The translations under genes were made by a program, and so were the position numbers. Shown here one piece after another: positions 16,801 through 25,947 of a stretch of DNA of 64,000 nucleotides. The stretch is from an uncultured Oscillospiraceae bacterium. GTDB taxonomy: Bacteria > Bacillota > Clostridia > Oscillospirales > Acutalibacteraceae. The stretch spans positions 254,492 to 318,491 of the forward strand of contig CABUKB010000001.1 in NCBI GenBank assembly GCA_902492045.1. Direction: 5' to 3'. How positions within the stretch are numbered: the first letter of the stretch is position 1; each line of letters begins with the position of its first letter. The notes beneath the pieces are model-generated. The model was not told where the DNA came from. It saw nothing but the letters and a program-made list of their open reading frames with translations, and made no database searches.

Positions 16801-19800
16801 GTTGAATATCTCCTTTCTGACACCTCGTATAACAGCACAGAGGAATTAGCGAAAGCGACTGGCTGGCAGGACTATACAGAGCCGTTCAGTATTAAGCCGA
16901 ACAATAAACTTTTTATCTATGCCAAGGCAACCGACAATGTGGGCAATGTGACCTATGTCAATTCAGAAGGTATCGTCCTGTATACTGACGCCGAACAGGA
17001 TACGGCGGAAATCAACTTTACCCGCAAAGGGACGGATGATGTGACGGCGAGTGTTGACCTCAATGAGAACACCGTTGCGGGAATCCAATGCGGCAACAAC
17101 ATGCTGACGGCAGGAACAGATTATACCGTGAGTTCCGACGGCATCATTACCTTTAAGGCAAGCTGGCTGCAAACACTTGCGGCGGGGGATTATACGCTGA
17201 CAGTCAGCTACAACCCGCTGGGCGAGGAATATCAGGCAGCAGAAGGCAATGCGGCGCCGGATACAACCAGCATCGTCCTGCACGTCCAAAAAATGCAGGG
17301 CAGTGTAACGGAGCTTTCTGATTTATCCAAAATTTACGACGGCAACCCGGTAAATGACATCACCTATACTGCGCCGTCTAAGGGCACGGTAACGGTGGAA
17401 TACAAGGCACAGGATGCGGGCGACAATACCTATACGACCACCAAACCCTCTGCCGTGGGGAATTACACCGTTCGCGTGGCAGTGGCGGCAGATGACGACT
17501 ACACTGAATCCAGCGCAACGGCAAATTTTGCGATTTCCTATCTGGAAGCACCGAACCCAAATACTTTTACCGTTGCGGGGACAGAGGGAAATAACGGATG
17601 GTACAAAAGCGATGTTGTCATTACCCCGCCGGACGGCTATACGATATCCGACAGCCTCAACAGCCATTATACCGACAAGATTACCGTCACCGCAACCGAA
17701 GATGTGACCGTGTATTTGAAAAATGCGCAGGGACAGATGACGGACAGCATCAGCATGGGGGAAATTAAGATAGACAAATCGGCCCCGACGCTTACGGTAA
17801 CAGGTGACACAGCAAGCTATCAGGAAAGCGACAAAGTGTCTATCAAAGCAAGCGACACGGTTTCCAGCGTAGCGAAAGTGGAGGTTTCCAGGGACGGCGG
17901 TGTGACGTTTGAAGACATTACCGCTTCTTATCAGCAGGGTTACACGGTCACCGCAAACGGAACATACACCTTCCGCGTGACGGACAACGCCGGCTGGGAA
18001 ACCACCAGGGAACTCAGATATGACCATATCGACGGGAAAACGCCTGTCGTGGCCATTGATTCCGGCAGTTACACCGACGGCGGCTGGACGAACCAGAGCG
18101 TAACACTCACGCCCCAAAATACGGTGGGCAACCTTGGCACAGACAAAATTGAATACAAGATAGACGACGGCAATTGGCAGCCCTATACCGCTCCGATGAC
18201 CGTTTCCGATGATACGGACGCAGACGGTGTGCTCTACACCTTCCGCATCACCGCCGCAAACGGCAAGACAAGCGAGGAAGCGTCCATTACCGTCAAAAAG
18301 GACAGCGTTGCACCGGATGGCGACATTACCATCAAGGAGAACAGCATCAAAAAGTTTTTCAACACCATCACCTTCGGCCTGTTTTTCAAGGAAAACGTAG
18401 ATGTTGCAATCAGCGGGACCGACACGCTGAGCGATGTTTCGAGCATCCAGTATTACCGCAGCGAGACGATTCTCTCGGAAGATGCGGTAAAGGCGCTGAC
18501 CGATTCCGACTGGACAGAATATACCGGAAAATTGTCTGAAACCGCTATGGACGCCAAGAAATTCGTCTATTACGCGAAAATCACAGACAACGCAGGCAAT
18601 GTGACCCTATTTGGTTCCGACGGCGTGACCTTTGACCGGACTGATCCGGCAGTGAATGGCGTGACAAACGGTGGAACCTATTACACCACGCAGAAAGTCA
18701 CGGCAACAGATGCGAATCTTGAGACAGTCACCGTGAACGGAAGCGCCCCGTCGGGAGAAATTCTGCTGGCCGGCAACAGGAACGAGGTCTATACCATCAT
18801 TGCCACGGACAAGGCGGGCAACAGCACGACAGTGACGGTACACATGAAGCCGATTGCAAGTTTGGGCGACCCGATTGCCGACCTGACAGTGGAGAACGTG
18901 ACTTCTTCGGACAAAACGGCAATTGAGCAGGTAAAAACCACTGTACAGGCGGTAGACACAACAGAGGCCACCGAAGCGGAAATGGCTGAAATTGAGAACA
19001 TCATTTCCAACTGTGACGCGCTGCTGAAGGCAATCAAAGACATAGCGGATGAAATCAGGGAAGTGACAGACGGCGTAAACAGCTATGACCTTGATACCGT
19101 CAAATCCTCTGCTAAAGAGAATATCGTGGATCTGGTCGAAAGAATCGACAATCTTCTTGCAAGCGATAACCTTACCAGTGTGGAGAAAGACAATGTAAGC
19201 AGCCTTAAAGAAACCGCCAATACACTGCTGGACAAAATCAGCGACACCGCCACGGAAATGGCTGGTATCGCCGGTGAATTGGACGGTTACGCAGTTGAAA
19301 CAGTCAAGTCTTCGGATAAGGACGATATCGAGGCACTTGTGGACCGGATCGAGGCGCTTCTGAACGGTGACAACCTCACCGAGGATGAACGGAACACACT
19401 GGAATCAGCAAAGGAAACCGCCAATGCGCTGCTGGACAAAATCCGTGACACCGCCACGGAAATGGCTGGTATCACCGATGTATTGGACGGTTACGCAGTT
19501 GAAACGGTCAAGTCTTCGGATAAGGACGATATCGAGGCACTTGTGGACCGGATCGACGCACTTCTGAACGGTGACAACCTCACCGAAGGCGAGCGGGATG
19601 CAATGGAGGCGGCAAAAGAAACCGCCAATGCGCTGCTGGACAAAATCAGCGACACCGCCGCAGAGATGGCAGATATCACCGTTGTATTGGACGGTTACAC
19701 AGTTGAAACGGTCAAGTCTTCAGACAAGGACGATATCGAAGCACTTGTGGACCGGATCGACGCACTTCTGAACGGTGACAACCTCACCGAGGGTGAACGG

Positions 19801-20805
19801 GACACGTTGGAAACGGCACAGGATGCAGCAAATGCTCTGCTGAACAAGATGGATGAAGTAACCGCAGAATGGGACCGCATTGCAGAACAGGTAAACGGTT
19901 ATGAGATGGAAACGGTCACGGCAGACGACAAAACGGCGATGGAAACTCTGACAGAAGAGATCGAGGAGCTTCTGGCTACCGAAAACCTGACGGACGAGGA
20001 GATTGCAGAGCTCAATGGCCTTGCTGTGAAGCTGGATATTCTTTTGAACCGGCTGGACGGTGTGGAAGAGCGGATAGACGGTCTTCAGGAGAGTATCGAC
20101 GGTTATGAGGAGTCCTCTGTCAAGTCCACTGACATGGAAGCAATCCAACAGATCATCAAAGATGCAGAAGCACTTGCCGAATCAGGCAATGTGACCGTGG
20201 AAGAAAAAGCCCTCCTCGAAGATATTGCGGCGAAAGGGCAGGACCTGCTCCACAAAATCAGCGAAGCAGCAGATGCATCAGACACAACAGCGATAAAAGA
20301 TACCGACGACATTACATCGGACACCGTTGTACATGATGACAAGGAAACGCTGGAAGAGGCGCTCAAAGACTTGACGGATGCGCTGGAAAGGAACGGCGGT
20401 AACTATACCGAGATGGAGCAGGCAGAGATTCAGGAAAAAATCGACCGCATCGAGGAAGCGTTGACGGCCATTGAAAACACCGAAGCTGCAGCCAGTCTGA
20501 TTGAGGCGCTGCCTGACGCTGAAAGTATCAAAATATCCGATGAAACGGCGATTCAAGCTGCGCAGCAAGCCTATGATGCGCTGACCAGTCATGAAAAAGA
20601 GTTGGTCGGAGCGCCGCTAAAGGCAAAGCTCGACGCAACACAAGCTGCTCTGAAACAGGCTCAGGACGCTGCAAAAGCCGAAGGCACACCTCAGACGGGG
20701 GACGAAAGCCACACCGCTCTCTGTCTGATGATTATGGTGGCAGCTAGCTTTAGCCTTATCAGCACCGCTATTTACAGCCGCAGAAAGAAAAAGTACAGCA
20801 AATAA
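13840..20805 (+). CDS. Giant repeat-rich cell-wall surface protein (adhesin-like)
   Basis: This 2321-residue protein is exported and wall-anchored. Residues 1-31 are a signal peptide (ending PFTVFAAEG). About 35-300 is Gly/Ser-rich beta-helix-like sequence. About 315-370 resembles an Ig-like fold ([14 protein letters not shown]). About 375-620 is a beta-rich region. About 628-850 holds three InlB B-type repeats ([12 protein letters not shown]...GYTFQGWY). Two later modules begin with the shared [11 protein letters not shown] motif (about 960 and 1508). About 1690-2170 is six tandem 68-residue helical repeats. The end has a TPQTGD sorting signal, a membrane segment and the basic tail [15 protein letters not shown] precedes the ATG. 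The role is probably host or mucus adhesion. Confidence 0.92.
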   Translation: MNSKKPSNRFLALLLSLCMVLTMLPFTVFAAEGTVAYIGDTGYDSLASAVEAASGGETIIMQEDDSAGQITIDKDLTIELNGHSLTATAFKITGGKVSISDRSGSASIQSSAGTAFQTDFNSSVYGTIYAAGGTLTLEGVAVKGYLGSNRLLSKALAIGGGSVIINSGTFTGGNAGNSGGDAIYFDSGMLTIHSGLFQGGSGGGCGLSTSTKPDNNLVIRSGRFVGGSNDAAFWLGSNVTTASLVKDYFLNDSLGNYIVNESSFNSKDVTIGSGLFLSGLYTNPENGTTDASSPGVLAPAEGDTVTLEPHVLGGTGGTLTYQWYKDGTLISDQSGDACTVTAKGDYLGSYSVVVTEDGAPANTITLYWEIKKAPAAYNVWVGGVQVTENNASDVLGDGTVSYDAQTKTLTLNGANITTGYYNNTTRELSGIYALDDLNIVLADGSENKIAPSAANAYMVVGIAALDISGSYYNVTITGGGSLEISAGNGMVANIGIYSGDLSVSDQTAVSMEIGTSSYPAAGLDGGALVTGDFSIENAGLTSIGGAAGLKATGTAAIKSGSSLKLSGSSVGIAAGTLSVVDGLFVKGSTSANDFDNLQDAEVGTAEGQKTIMVSGSIALSVEIQSSTRIVTFDANGGTCDTKSKTVTLGSPYGELPTPTRTGYTFQGWYTSAEGGIKITADDTVINSANHTLYAQWEAKLVSIKLNGNGGRLVDKNTGKPTTAISTNRSYGSTYGNFTENSAIRDGYSFAGWYTEAEGGTQVTSATVISNPEEHSLYAHWTPDTYTVTFDPNGGTCDTASKTVTYDETYGELPTPTRTGYTFEGWYDAPSGSSAIYSADSKVKITADKTLYARWSINTYFVSLPWGEQGYTVSAASGSPNPVEYGGSYRFTISIADKYYRTDAFAVKANGTPLSPDPDGGYTISNIQARTTVTVEGVASDYEGPSATITLGKNSWHSFLNTITFGLFFKETQTVSISTEDAGSGVAKVEYLLSDTSYNSTEELAKATGWQDYTEPFSIKPNNKLFIYAKATDNVGNVTYVNSEGIVLYTDAEQDTAEINFTRKGTDDVTASVDLNENTVAGIQCGNNMLTAGTDYTVSSDGIITFKASWLQTLAAGDYTLTVSYNPLGEEYQAAEGNAAPDTTSIVLHVQKMQGSVTELSDLSKIYDGNPVNDITYTAPSKGTVTVEYKAQDAGDNTYTTTKPSAVGNYTVRVAVAADDDYTESSATANFAISYLEAPNPNTFTVAGTEGNNGWYKSDVVITPPDGYTISDSLNSHYTDKITVTATEDVTVYLKNAQGQMTDSISMGEIKIDKSAPTLTVTGDTASYQESDKVSIKASDTVSSVAKVEVSRDGGVTFEDITASYQQGYTVTANGTYTFRVTDNAGWETTRELRYDHIDGKTPVVAIDSGSYTDGGWTNQSVTLTPQNTVGNLGTDKIEYKIDDGNWQPYTAPMTVSDDTDADGVLYTFRITAANGKTSEEASITVKKDSVAPDGDITIKENSIKKFFNTITFGLFFKENVDVAISGTDTLSDVSSIQYYRSETILSEDAVKALTDSDWTEYTGKLSETAMDAKKFVYYAKITDNAGNVTLFGSDGVTFDRTDPAVNGVTNGGTYYTTQKVTATDANLETVTVNGSAPSGEILLAGNRNEVYTIIATDKAGNSTTVTVHMKPIASLGDPIADLTVENVTSSDKTAIEQVKTTVQAVDTTEATEAEMAEIENIISNCDALLKAIKDIADEIREVTDGVNSYDLDTVKSSAKENIVDLVERIDNLLASDNLTSVEKDNVSSLKETANTLLDKISDTATEMAGIAGELDGYAVETVKSSDKDDIEALVDRIEALLNGDNLTEDERNTLESAKETANALLDKIRDTATEMAGITDVLDGYAVETVKSSDKDDIEALVDRIDALLNGDNLTEGERDAMEAAKETANALLDKISDTAAEMADITVVLDGYTVETVKSSDKDDIEALVDRIDALLNGDNLTEGERDTLETAQDAANALLNKMDEVTAEWDRIAEQVNGYEMETVTADDKTAMETLTEEIEELLATENLTDEEIAELNGLAVKLDILLNRLDGVEERIDGLQESIDGYEESSVKSTDMEAIQQIIKDAEALAESGNVTVEEKALLEDIAAKGQDLLHKISEAADASDTTAIKDTDDITSDTVVHDDKETLEEALKDLTDALERNGGNYTEMEQAEIQEKIDRIEEALTAIENTEAAASLIEALPDAESIKISDETAIQAAQQAYDALTSHEKELVGAPLKAKLDATQAALKQAQDAAKAEGTPQTGDESHTALCLMIMVAASFSLISTAIYSRRKKKYSK
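19084..20307 (+). repeat. Six tandem 204-bp coding repeats
   Basis: The unit is 68 residues with the pattern [20 protein letters not shown], then [11 protein letters not shown]. Copies begin near 19084, 19288, 19492, 19696, 19900 and 20104. The second to fourth are nearly identical in DNA; the outer ones have diverged. This gradient fits recent duplication by recombination in the middle of the array. Confidence 0.88.
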
Positions 20806-20837
20806 ACGAACCGTAAATAAGTCATAATTCGTAAGTC

Positions 20838-20884
20838 AAAGCGCTCTGTGGGACCGTGAACCGAACCACAGGGCGCTTTGTTTT
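20838..20884 (+). terminator. Terminator of the surface-protein gene
   Basis: AAAGCGCTCTGTGG pairs with CCACAGGGCGCTTT with one G-T pair across a 14-base loop, followed by GTTTT. It is 33 bp after the stop codon. Confidence 0.88.
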
Positions 20885-21091
20885 GGGCGAAAAAGCGGGG
20901 GCGTTTTTCTTACATGAAACCATTATGCATACTACGGATAGGTTTGGTCTACTGACGAAAGCCGAACGCAGCGCCGCCGTCAAAACCCCAGCTGACATCT
21001 CAAGGATCGCTAAACACAAAGAAGGCTCCGGCCTTCCCTGTGTTTTCGAGGTGCGTTTGCCGGGAACCCCATGCGCAGTGCCCTGCATCGG
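20885..21091. other. Intergenic boundary of the accessory block
   Basis: No gene is supported. Composition returns to the GC-rich background within this stretch. I looked for a copy of the tRNA-Asn 3' end here as an attachment site and did not find one. Confidence 0.4.
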
Positions 21092-21120
21092 TTGTATTCC
21101 CCGGAGAGGTATGGTATAAT
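21092..21120 (+). promoter_or_regulatory. Promoter of the fchA-folD pair
   Basis: TTGTAT (21092-21097) and a perfect TATAAT (21115-21120) are 17 bp apart, 54 bp before the fchA start. Confidence 0.75.
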
Positions 21121-21174
21121 AACCGCATGATTCCGGTGTCTTTACCGGCTATTTTGAACGATGGAGGAACCCGC

Positions 21175-21792
21175 ATGAACGATACGATGGACACCATACT
21201 CGGCAAAATTGCCTCTCCGGACAACGCATACGGCGGCGGCGGCGTCTCGGCACTGGCAGGGTCGCTCGGCACGGCGCTTTCCCGCATGGTCTGCCATCTG
21301 CAGGAACGCAAGGCGGATCCGGCTTTGCAGGCGGAATATGCCGTACTGCTGGACAAGCTGAATGGGATAGAAGCCCATTTGCTGGAACTCTTTGAAGAAG
21401 ACGCCCGGTCTTTTGAGCCGCTTCAGGCCATGTATAAGGTCAAACCTCAGACTGAGGAGGAAAAAAAGGCAAAAGCCGCCCGCATGGAGGCGCTGCTCGA
21501 ACAGGCGGCGAAAACCCCGCTCGATATTATGGAAACCGGCTGCGCCGCTCTCCGTCTGCTCGACCGGTTGGCAGACCTGTGTCCCAAGATCCTCATCAGC
21601 GATATCGGCATCGCGGTCTCGCTTTGTCACACCTGCATGCAAGGCGCGGAATACAACGTCTCGGTCAATGCAGGCATGATGCGTGATCCGGACCGTGCAG
21701 CGCCTCTCCTAGAGCGGCGCGCCCAACTGCGGCGGGAGGCGGACGGGCTTGCCGCCGGTATGATGAAAAAAGTCGAGGACAAACTGAGCTGA
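21175..21792 (+). CDS. fchA: Methenyl-tetrahydrofolate cyclohydrolase (FchA / FtcD C-terminal family)
   Basis: This 205-residue helical protein matches the cyclodeaminase/cyclohydrolase domain of formiminotransferase-cyclodeaminase, which also occurs alone as FchA. Typical elements are the N-terminal SPDNAYGGGGVSALAGSLGT and the mid-protein AAKTPLDIMETGCAAL; SDIGIAVSLCHTCMQGAEYNV marks the C-terminal half. It would convert methenyl-THF to 10-formyl-THF. GGAGGAACCCGC precedes ATG 21175. It lies 32 bp upstream of folD, forming an obvious functional pair. Confidence 0.87.
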   Translation: MNDTMDTILGKIASPDNAYGGGGVSALAGSLGTALSRMVCHLQERKADPALQAEYAVLLDKLNGIEAHLLELFEEDARSFEPLQAMYKVKPQTEEEKKAKAARMEALLEQAAKTPLDIMETGCAALRLLDRLADLCPKILISDIGIAVSLCHTCMQGAEYNVSVNAGMMRDPDRAAPLLERRAQLRREADGLAAGMMKKVEDKLS

Positions 21793-21824
21793 CGCTGTCC
21801 AGTGGAAAAAAGGAGAATGGGAAT

Positions 21825-22682
21825 ATGGGCGCCTTTTTGAATTGTAAAGAGGTTTCGACCAAAATCGACACGGACACCGCGCAAAAACTGGAGGTACTGA
21901 AAACCGCCGGTGTGCAGGCGCGCCTGGAGTTGTTTCAAATCGGGGATAAAGCGGATGAGAGCGCATACGCCTCCGCGATTCTTCGCAAAGGCGAACAGCT
22001 CGGGGTCAAGGCCGAGCTTCACCGCTTTCCCGAGGACGTATCCTCCGGCGAATACCTGGCCGCTTTCCGCCAGGTCAACGATCATGGGGAGATCGACGGC
22101 CTGCTCCTGCTTCAGCCCCTGCCCCGCCATATCGAGACAGAGGCGATTAAGCGGGAGATCCGTCCCGAAAAAGATGTGGACGGCTTTGGTTACGCTAATA
22201 TGGCTTATCTCTATGCGGGAGACCATCGGGCCATGCCCCCCTGCACGGCGCAAGCCGTTATCGAAGTTTTGGAACACTACGGCGTGGAGCTGTCAGGGAT
22301 GAACGCGGCTGTAGTGGGGCGCAGCCCGGTTGTGGGGAAGCCCTTGTCCCTTCTGCTTCTGGCCCGCAACGCAACCGTGACCATGTGCCATTCCCGCACC
22401 CGGGACCTCTCAGCGATCTGCCGCCGGGCCGGTCTGGTGGTGTCCGCCACCGGCAAACCTCGTCTGATCGGCCGCGACCATGTTACGGAACAGACCATTC
22501 TCGTCGATGTCGGTGTCAGCCAAGACGATACCGGGGCACTGTGCGGCGATGTGGCGGTGGACGAGGTGCAGGATGTCGTCAGCCGCATGACCAAAAGCAG
22601 CCTGTCCCTCGGCTCTGTCACCACCTCGGTACTGCTGCGGCACACGGCCCTCTCGGCATGGCGCCGGGCCGGAAAAGAATAA
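21825..22682 (+). CDS. folD: FolD-family methylene-THF dehydrogenase lacking the cyclohydrolase lysine
   Basis: The 285-residue protein has the FolD fold: QPLPRHI, PEKDVDGFG, PPCTAQAVIEVLEHYGVEL and the NAD(P)-binding GRSPVVGKPLSLLLL. In FolD the YxxxK motif supplies the catalytic lysine for the cyclohydrolase step. Here Tyr48 is followed by Ala-Ser-Ala-Ile52, so the lysine is isoleucine. The usual C-terminal PGGVGPMT motif is also replaced (SSLSLGSVTTSVLL). It is probably a dehydrogenase only, with FchA next door doing the other step. AAGGAG precedes the start. Confidence 0.88.
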   Translation: MGAFLNCKEVSTKIDTDTAQKLEVLKTAGVQARLELFQIGDKADESAYASAILRKGEQLGVKAELHRFPEDVSSGEYLAAFRQVNDHGEIDGLLLLQPLPRHIETEAIKREIRPEKDVDGFGYANMAYLYAGDHRAMPPCTAQAVIEVLEHYGVELSGMNAAVVGRSPVVGKPLSLLLLARNATVTMCHSRTRDLSAICRRAGLVVSATGKPRLIGRDHVTEQTILVDVGVSQDDTGALCGDVAVDEVQDVVSRMTKSSLSLGSVTTSVLLRHTALSAWRRAGKE

Positions 22683-22779
22683 ACGTCCGGAGTCCATCCG
22701 GGGCCGCCCACCACTGCTCCGGGCGGAATACGCCGCATTTTGCCAATAATCCGGCCGGCGTTTCCGCGTCTTTTGCTGT

Positions 22780-22808
22780 AAAATAAAAAAACTCCGGCTT
22801 GGCCGGAG
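22780..22808 (-). terminator. Terminator of the gene at 22810
   Basis: CTCCGGC and GCCGGAG form a 7-bp stem around TTG; on the minus strand it is followed by TTTTTTTATTT. It starts right after the stop codon and also sits in the convergent gap after folD. Confidence 0.85.
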
Positions 22809-22809
22809 A

Positions 22810-23157
22810 CTATATCGAGCCGTCCAGCCCGACAGGCGGACGGTTTTTCGATTTTTCCGGAGGCATCGCGATCTCCGCTAAGGAAGCCACAAAATCCTCC
22901 GCAACATCCCGCAGATGAATCGGGTCCAGCTCCAACGCGTTGCACCGTTGTAAAAGCGGCTGGAGAACGCGGGCATCCCGAGCCAAATCGTTGACCTCCC
23001 CTTCTTCGCATCGGATCCCAAATGCCTGGTAGCGGCGTCCCTCCAGTATTTGTTCCGAAATCGACATGACATACCGCAATGGTCTCCCACCTATCCTTGT
23101 TTCCTGAAACGATGCTCCAGATCGCGTGACACTATGAGCCATGCCCAATAATGGCAT
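22810..23157 (-). CDS. DUF6514-like protein of unknown function
   Basis: This protein of about 115 residues contains RYQAFGIRCEEG, then VNDLARDARVLQPLLQRCNA and LELDPIHLRDVAEDFV, a pattern I associate with the DUF6514 family of Clostridia; the assignment is from memory. The start is uncertain: ATG 23157 has AAGGAG only 2 bases away, TTG 23148 is better spaced, and GTG 23226 gives a longer form. It has no signal or membrane segment. The neighbouring gene is a small XRE regulator on the same strand. Confidence 0.6.
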   Translation of the reverse strand: MPLLGMAHSVTRSGASFQETRIGGRPLRYVMSISEQILEGRRYQAFGIRCEEGEVNDLARDARVLQPLLQRCNALELDPIHLRDVAEDFVASLAEIAMPPEKSKNRPPVGLDGSI

Positions 23158-23265
23158 AACTCCTTTTCCCCACTCTAGTGGTTCAAGCGCCGAAAATACG
23201 GTGGATATGAAGTGTGTTTTTTTCACAAATAGAGGCCTTTTTTCCGCTCTTTTCTTCCTATGCGG

Positions 23266-23481
23266 TCAGCCTTTTTTGAGCAAATCGGATGCCGGAACGT
23301 TCAAAGCCAGCGAAATTCGTTCGATTACATCCACCGTGGTGTTTCCTGTGCCATGCTCCACATGCCGCAACTGGGATAGGCTGATTTCCGCAGCACTTGC
23401 CAGCTGCATTTGGGTCATATTCTCTTGATTACGGTACCGCACGATGTTGCCGCCCAGCACTTTTCTCAGTTTCATATCCAT
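23266..23481 (-). CDS. XRE-family helix-turn-helix regulator
   Basis: The 71-residue protein is a single Cro/C1-type domain: IVRYRNQENMTQMQLASAAE forms the first helices, ISLSQLRHVEHG the recognition helix region and TTVDVIERISLALNV the last helices. It has no sensing domain, as in many small repressors. It precedes the DUF6514-like gene on the same strand, separated by about 100 bp. Its target is unknown. Confidence 0.88.
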   Translation of the reverse strand: MDMKLRKVLGGNIVRYRNQENMTQMQLASAAEISLSQLRHVEHGTGNTTVDVIERISLALNVPASDLLKKG

Positions 23482-23692
23482 TTCCCTTATATTTTAAAGG
23501 GAAGATATGGAAATAGCAAGCTGTATATTCCGGCGCCGATATACGAGCGCATATATTTCACATTTTAAGCAAGATATCGGCGTTCCAACGGGACGCCCAA
23601 ACGAGGGGAATGCGGTCTGCCATCGGGACGCCTCTCCAAAGACTACCTTAATAAATAAGCGGCGGCGAAGAGAATCCTCCGGCGCCGCTTCC

Positions 23693-24364
23693 TCAAAAGA
23701 CCGATTTTTTCTTGTTCTGGTAGCGGTTGAGCTTCTCGAGATCCGCGTTTTCCCCGATGACCACCAACACATCGCCGTCGTGAATGATATCATCCCCGGC
23801 CGGAGACACGTTCAGCACCCGTCCGGAGCGGATTGCCACCACGTTGATGCCGTATTTCAAACGGATATTGCTTTCCCGCAGCGTGTGACCGACCCATTCG
23901 TCAAGGGCCTGAATCTCCATCAGGCTGTGACTGGCCGATAGCTCCATATAATCAATCAGGTTGTTGCTGGACAAACTGCGCGCCAGGCGGACGCCCATGT
24001 CCATTTCCGGCATGATGACTTTATCCGCGCCGATTCTTTCCAGTATCTTTGCATGAGATTCCCCGGTCGCCTGTGCAACGATACGGGCCGCGCCGTGATC
24101 CTTCAGGGCAATCGTGGCCAGGCAGCTGATCTCCACGTCCTTGATGCTGAGAACCACGACATCGAAATTCCGAAGTCCCAGGGAATCGAGCGCGTCGTTG
24201 TCAAGAACGTCCGCCTGTACGACGTGGGTGATATCGTGGGCCAGATCCGCCACCCGCTCGGGATCGTTGTCCACCCCAAGGACCTCCACTCCCATGGAAG
24301 TGAGAGAACGAGCCACGCTCGCTCCGAAACGGCTGAGTCCCAAAACGGCAATCTGCTTCATCAT
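23693..24364 (-). CDS. TrkA/KtrA potassium-uptake regulatory subunit
   Basis: This 223-residue cytoplasmic protein has an N-terminal RCK/NAD-binding domain (IAVLGLSRFGASVARSL, acidic strand end VLGVDNDPERV) and a C-terminal TrkA-C domain (from about 140; RLKYGINVVAIRSG). It gates the membrane subunit in response to nucleotides. ATG at 24364 follows AGGAGGG; the longer open frame upstream overlaps trkH and is rejected. It lies 41 bp downstream of trkH in the same operon. Confidence 0.93.
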   Translation of the reverse strand: MMKQIAVLGLSRFGASVARSLTSMGVEVLGVDNDPERVADLAHDITHVVQADVLDNDALDSLGLRNFDVVVLSIKDVEISCLATIALKDHGAARIVAQATGESHAKILERIGADKVIMPEMDMGVRLARSLSSNNLIDYMELSASHSLMEIQALDEWVGHTLRESNIRLKYGINVVAIRSGRVLNVSPAGDDIIHDGDVLVVIGENADLEKLNRYQNKKKSVF

Positions 24365-24405
24365 AGGTCCCTCCTCTTGCCTTCTCGACCCGGACAGATC
24401 GGGGT

Positions 24406-25773
24406 TTATCCCACCATGATCCGCCCCTCCGGGTACCGCACGGCGTCCGGCTTGCGCATATTGCCCGCTAAAGCCATGGAAACGGTGAGCGGACCCACCC
24501 GGCCGATAAACATCGTCAGGCAAATTAAAATTTTGGAAGCCGTGTTTAGGGAAGGCGTGATCCCGGTCGACAGCCCCACCGTGCCGAAAGCCGATACCAC
24601 CTCAAATAAGATATCGGCGAGCGACTCGGTTCCCCCTGTCATGGATTCGACAGCGCTGATGACCACCGTATCCACCAACACCAGGCCAAGCGCCAGGAAT
24701 ACAATGGCCTGCGCCCGCCGCACCAGCGAAAGATTGAGCCGGCGGCTATAAATATTGTAATCCTCCTTGCGGCGGATCATCACAACCATAGACAACAGCA
24801 CGATGAAAAAGGTAGTCGTTTTGATACCGCCGCCGGTGGAAGCCGGGGACGCCCCGATAAACATCAGGATAATGCTCACCATTTGGCCGGCCGGTGTCAA
24901 TCCCCCTTGCCCGATGGTGTCGAAGCCGGCCGTGCGCAGCGTGACCGACTGAAACCCCGCAGCCATCACCTTTTCCGCCGGATTCAAGCCGTTGTCCAAC
25001 GTCAGCGGGTTGTTCCATTCCAGCAGGCACAGAACTAGCGTGCCCGACACAATCAGGATGCCCGTCATCAGCAGAACCACCCGCGAATGGAGGGTCAGCC
25101 GGCTCCATCGCCGGACACGTATCACGTCCAGAATCACAGAGAACCCTATTCCCCCCAGGAGGATCAGGGCCATAATGAGGAAATTCACCACAGGATCGGC
25201 CACATAAGGCGTGATGGAATTCTCAAATCCGAAAGGATCAAATCCGGCGTTGCAGAAAGCCGATACCGATAGGAACACCGCGTAATACACGGCATGAGCG
25301 AAATCATATTCAAACACGAAGCGGATGGTAAACAGAAGGCAGGCCGCTCCTTCGATGGTAAAGGTGACTAGCAGCGCGTTGCGCACCATCTTGACCATGC
25401 CCTGCAAAGACTCGGCATTATAAGCCTCCTGGATTACCAGCCTTTCCCGCAGGGTGATCCGCTTACCGATCATCATAAACACCATGGCCGTGACCGTCAT
25501 AAAGCCCAGACCGCCGATTTGAATTAGGCAGAGAATCACGATTTGACCGAACAGGGAGAAGGTCACCCCCGTGTTCACCACGACCAGCCCGGTCACACAC
25601 ACCGCGGAGGTCGCGGTAAACGCCGCGTCCACGAACCCAAGTGTATCCCGGTCCACCGTTGCAATCGGCAGGGTAAGAAGCAGGGCCCCCAACAAAATGA
25701 CACAAAGAAAGCCCATGGCCAGAATCTGGACGGGCTTGAGCGCATGTATTTTTTTCAGCAGCCATTGCCCCAT
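24406..25773 (-). CDS. TrkH/KtrB potassium-transporting membrane subunit
   Basis: The 455-residue protein is highly hydrophobic with the four repeated pore regions of the Trk/Ktr family: TATSAVCVTGL in the first, SAFCNAGFDPFG in the second, TLRTAGFDTIGQG in the third and SAFGTVGLSTGITP in the fourth, each with the selectivity-filter glycine. The gene has its own sigma-A promoter at 25835-25863. With the downstream trkA-like gene it forms a complete K+ (or Na+-coupled K+) uptake system. Confidence 0.94.
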   Translation of the reverse strand: MGQWLLKKIHALKPVQILAMGFLCVILLGALLLTLPIATVDRDTLGFVDAAFTATSAVCVTGLVVVNTGVTFSLFGQIVILCLIQIGGLGFMTVTAMVFMMIGKRITLRERLVIQEAYNAESLQGMVKMVRNALLVTFTIEGAACLLFTIRFVFEYDFAHAVYYAVFLSVSAFCNAGFDPFGFENSITPYVADPVVNFLIMALILLGGIGFSVILDVIRVRRWSRLTLHSRVVLLMTGILIVSGTLVLCLLEWNNPLTLDNGLNPAEKVMAAGFQSVTLRTAGFDTIGQGGLTPAGQMVSIILMFIGASPASTGGGIKTTTFFIVLLSMVVMIRRKEDYNIYSRRLNLSLVRRAQAIVFLALGLVLVDTVVISAVESMTGGTESLADILFEVVSAFGTVGLSTGITPSLNTASKILICLTMFIGRVGPLTVSMALAGNMRKPDAVRYPEGRIMVG

Positions 25774-25834
25774 ATCGGAATATCCTCCGCGTCAGAACAC
25801 GTTTCATGCGGGAATGCCTAATTTTGTCCAGCAC

Positions 25835-25863
25835 ATTATAGCATGGCGGATCTGAAAAAGCAA
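25835..25863 (-). promoter_or_regulatory. Promoter of the potassium-uptake operon
   Basis: On the minus strand TTGCTT (25858-25863) and TATAAT (25835-25840) are 17 bp apart, about 60 bp before the trkH start. Confidence 0.78.
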
Positions 25864-25897
25864 GGGGGGACCACTGTAACCCATTGAGCTTCAGAAA

Positions 25898-25939
25898 CGG
25901 TTTAACGGCCGGCCCAAACTTGAATGTTTGGGCCGGCCG
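25898..25939 (-). terminator. Terminator of the GntR/ABC operon
   Basis: A perfect 14-bp stem (CGGCCGGCCCAAAC, 25906-25919, with its complement at 25926-25939) around a 6-base loop follows the permease stop by 8 bp. The tail TTAAACCGTTT is only partly T-rich. Confidence 0.75.
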
Positions 25940-25947
25940 GGCAACCA

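Noticed and set aside
20885..21091. Possible right attachment site of an island inserted at tRNA-Asn
   Set aside because: No copy of the tRNA 3' end or other direct repeat was found, and no integrase gene is in the block.
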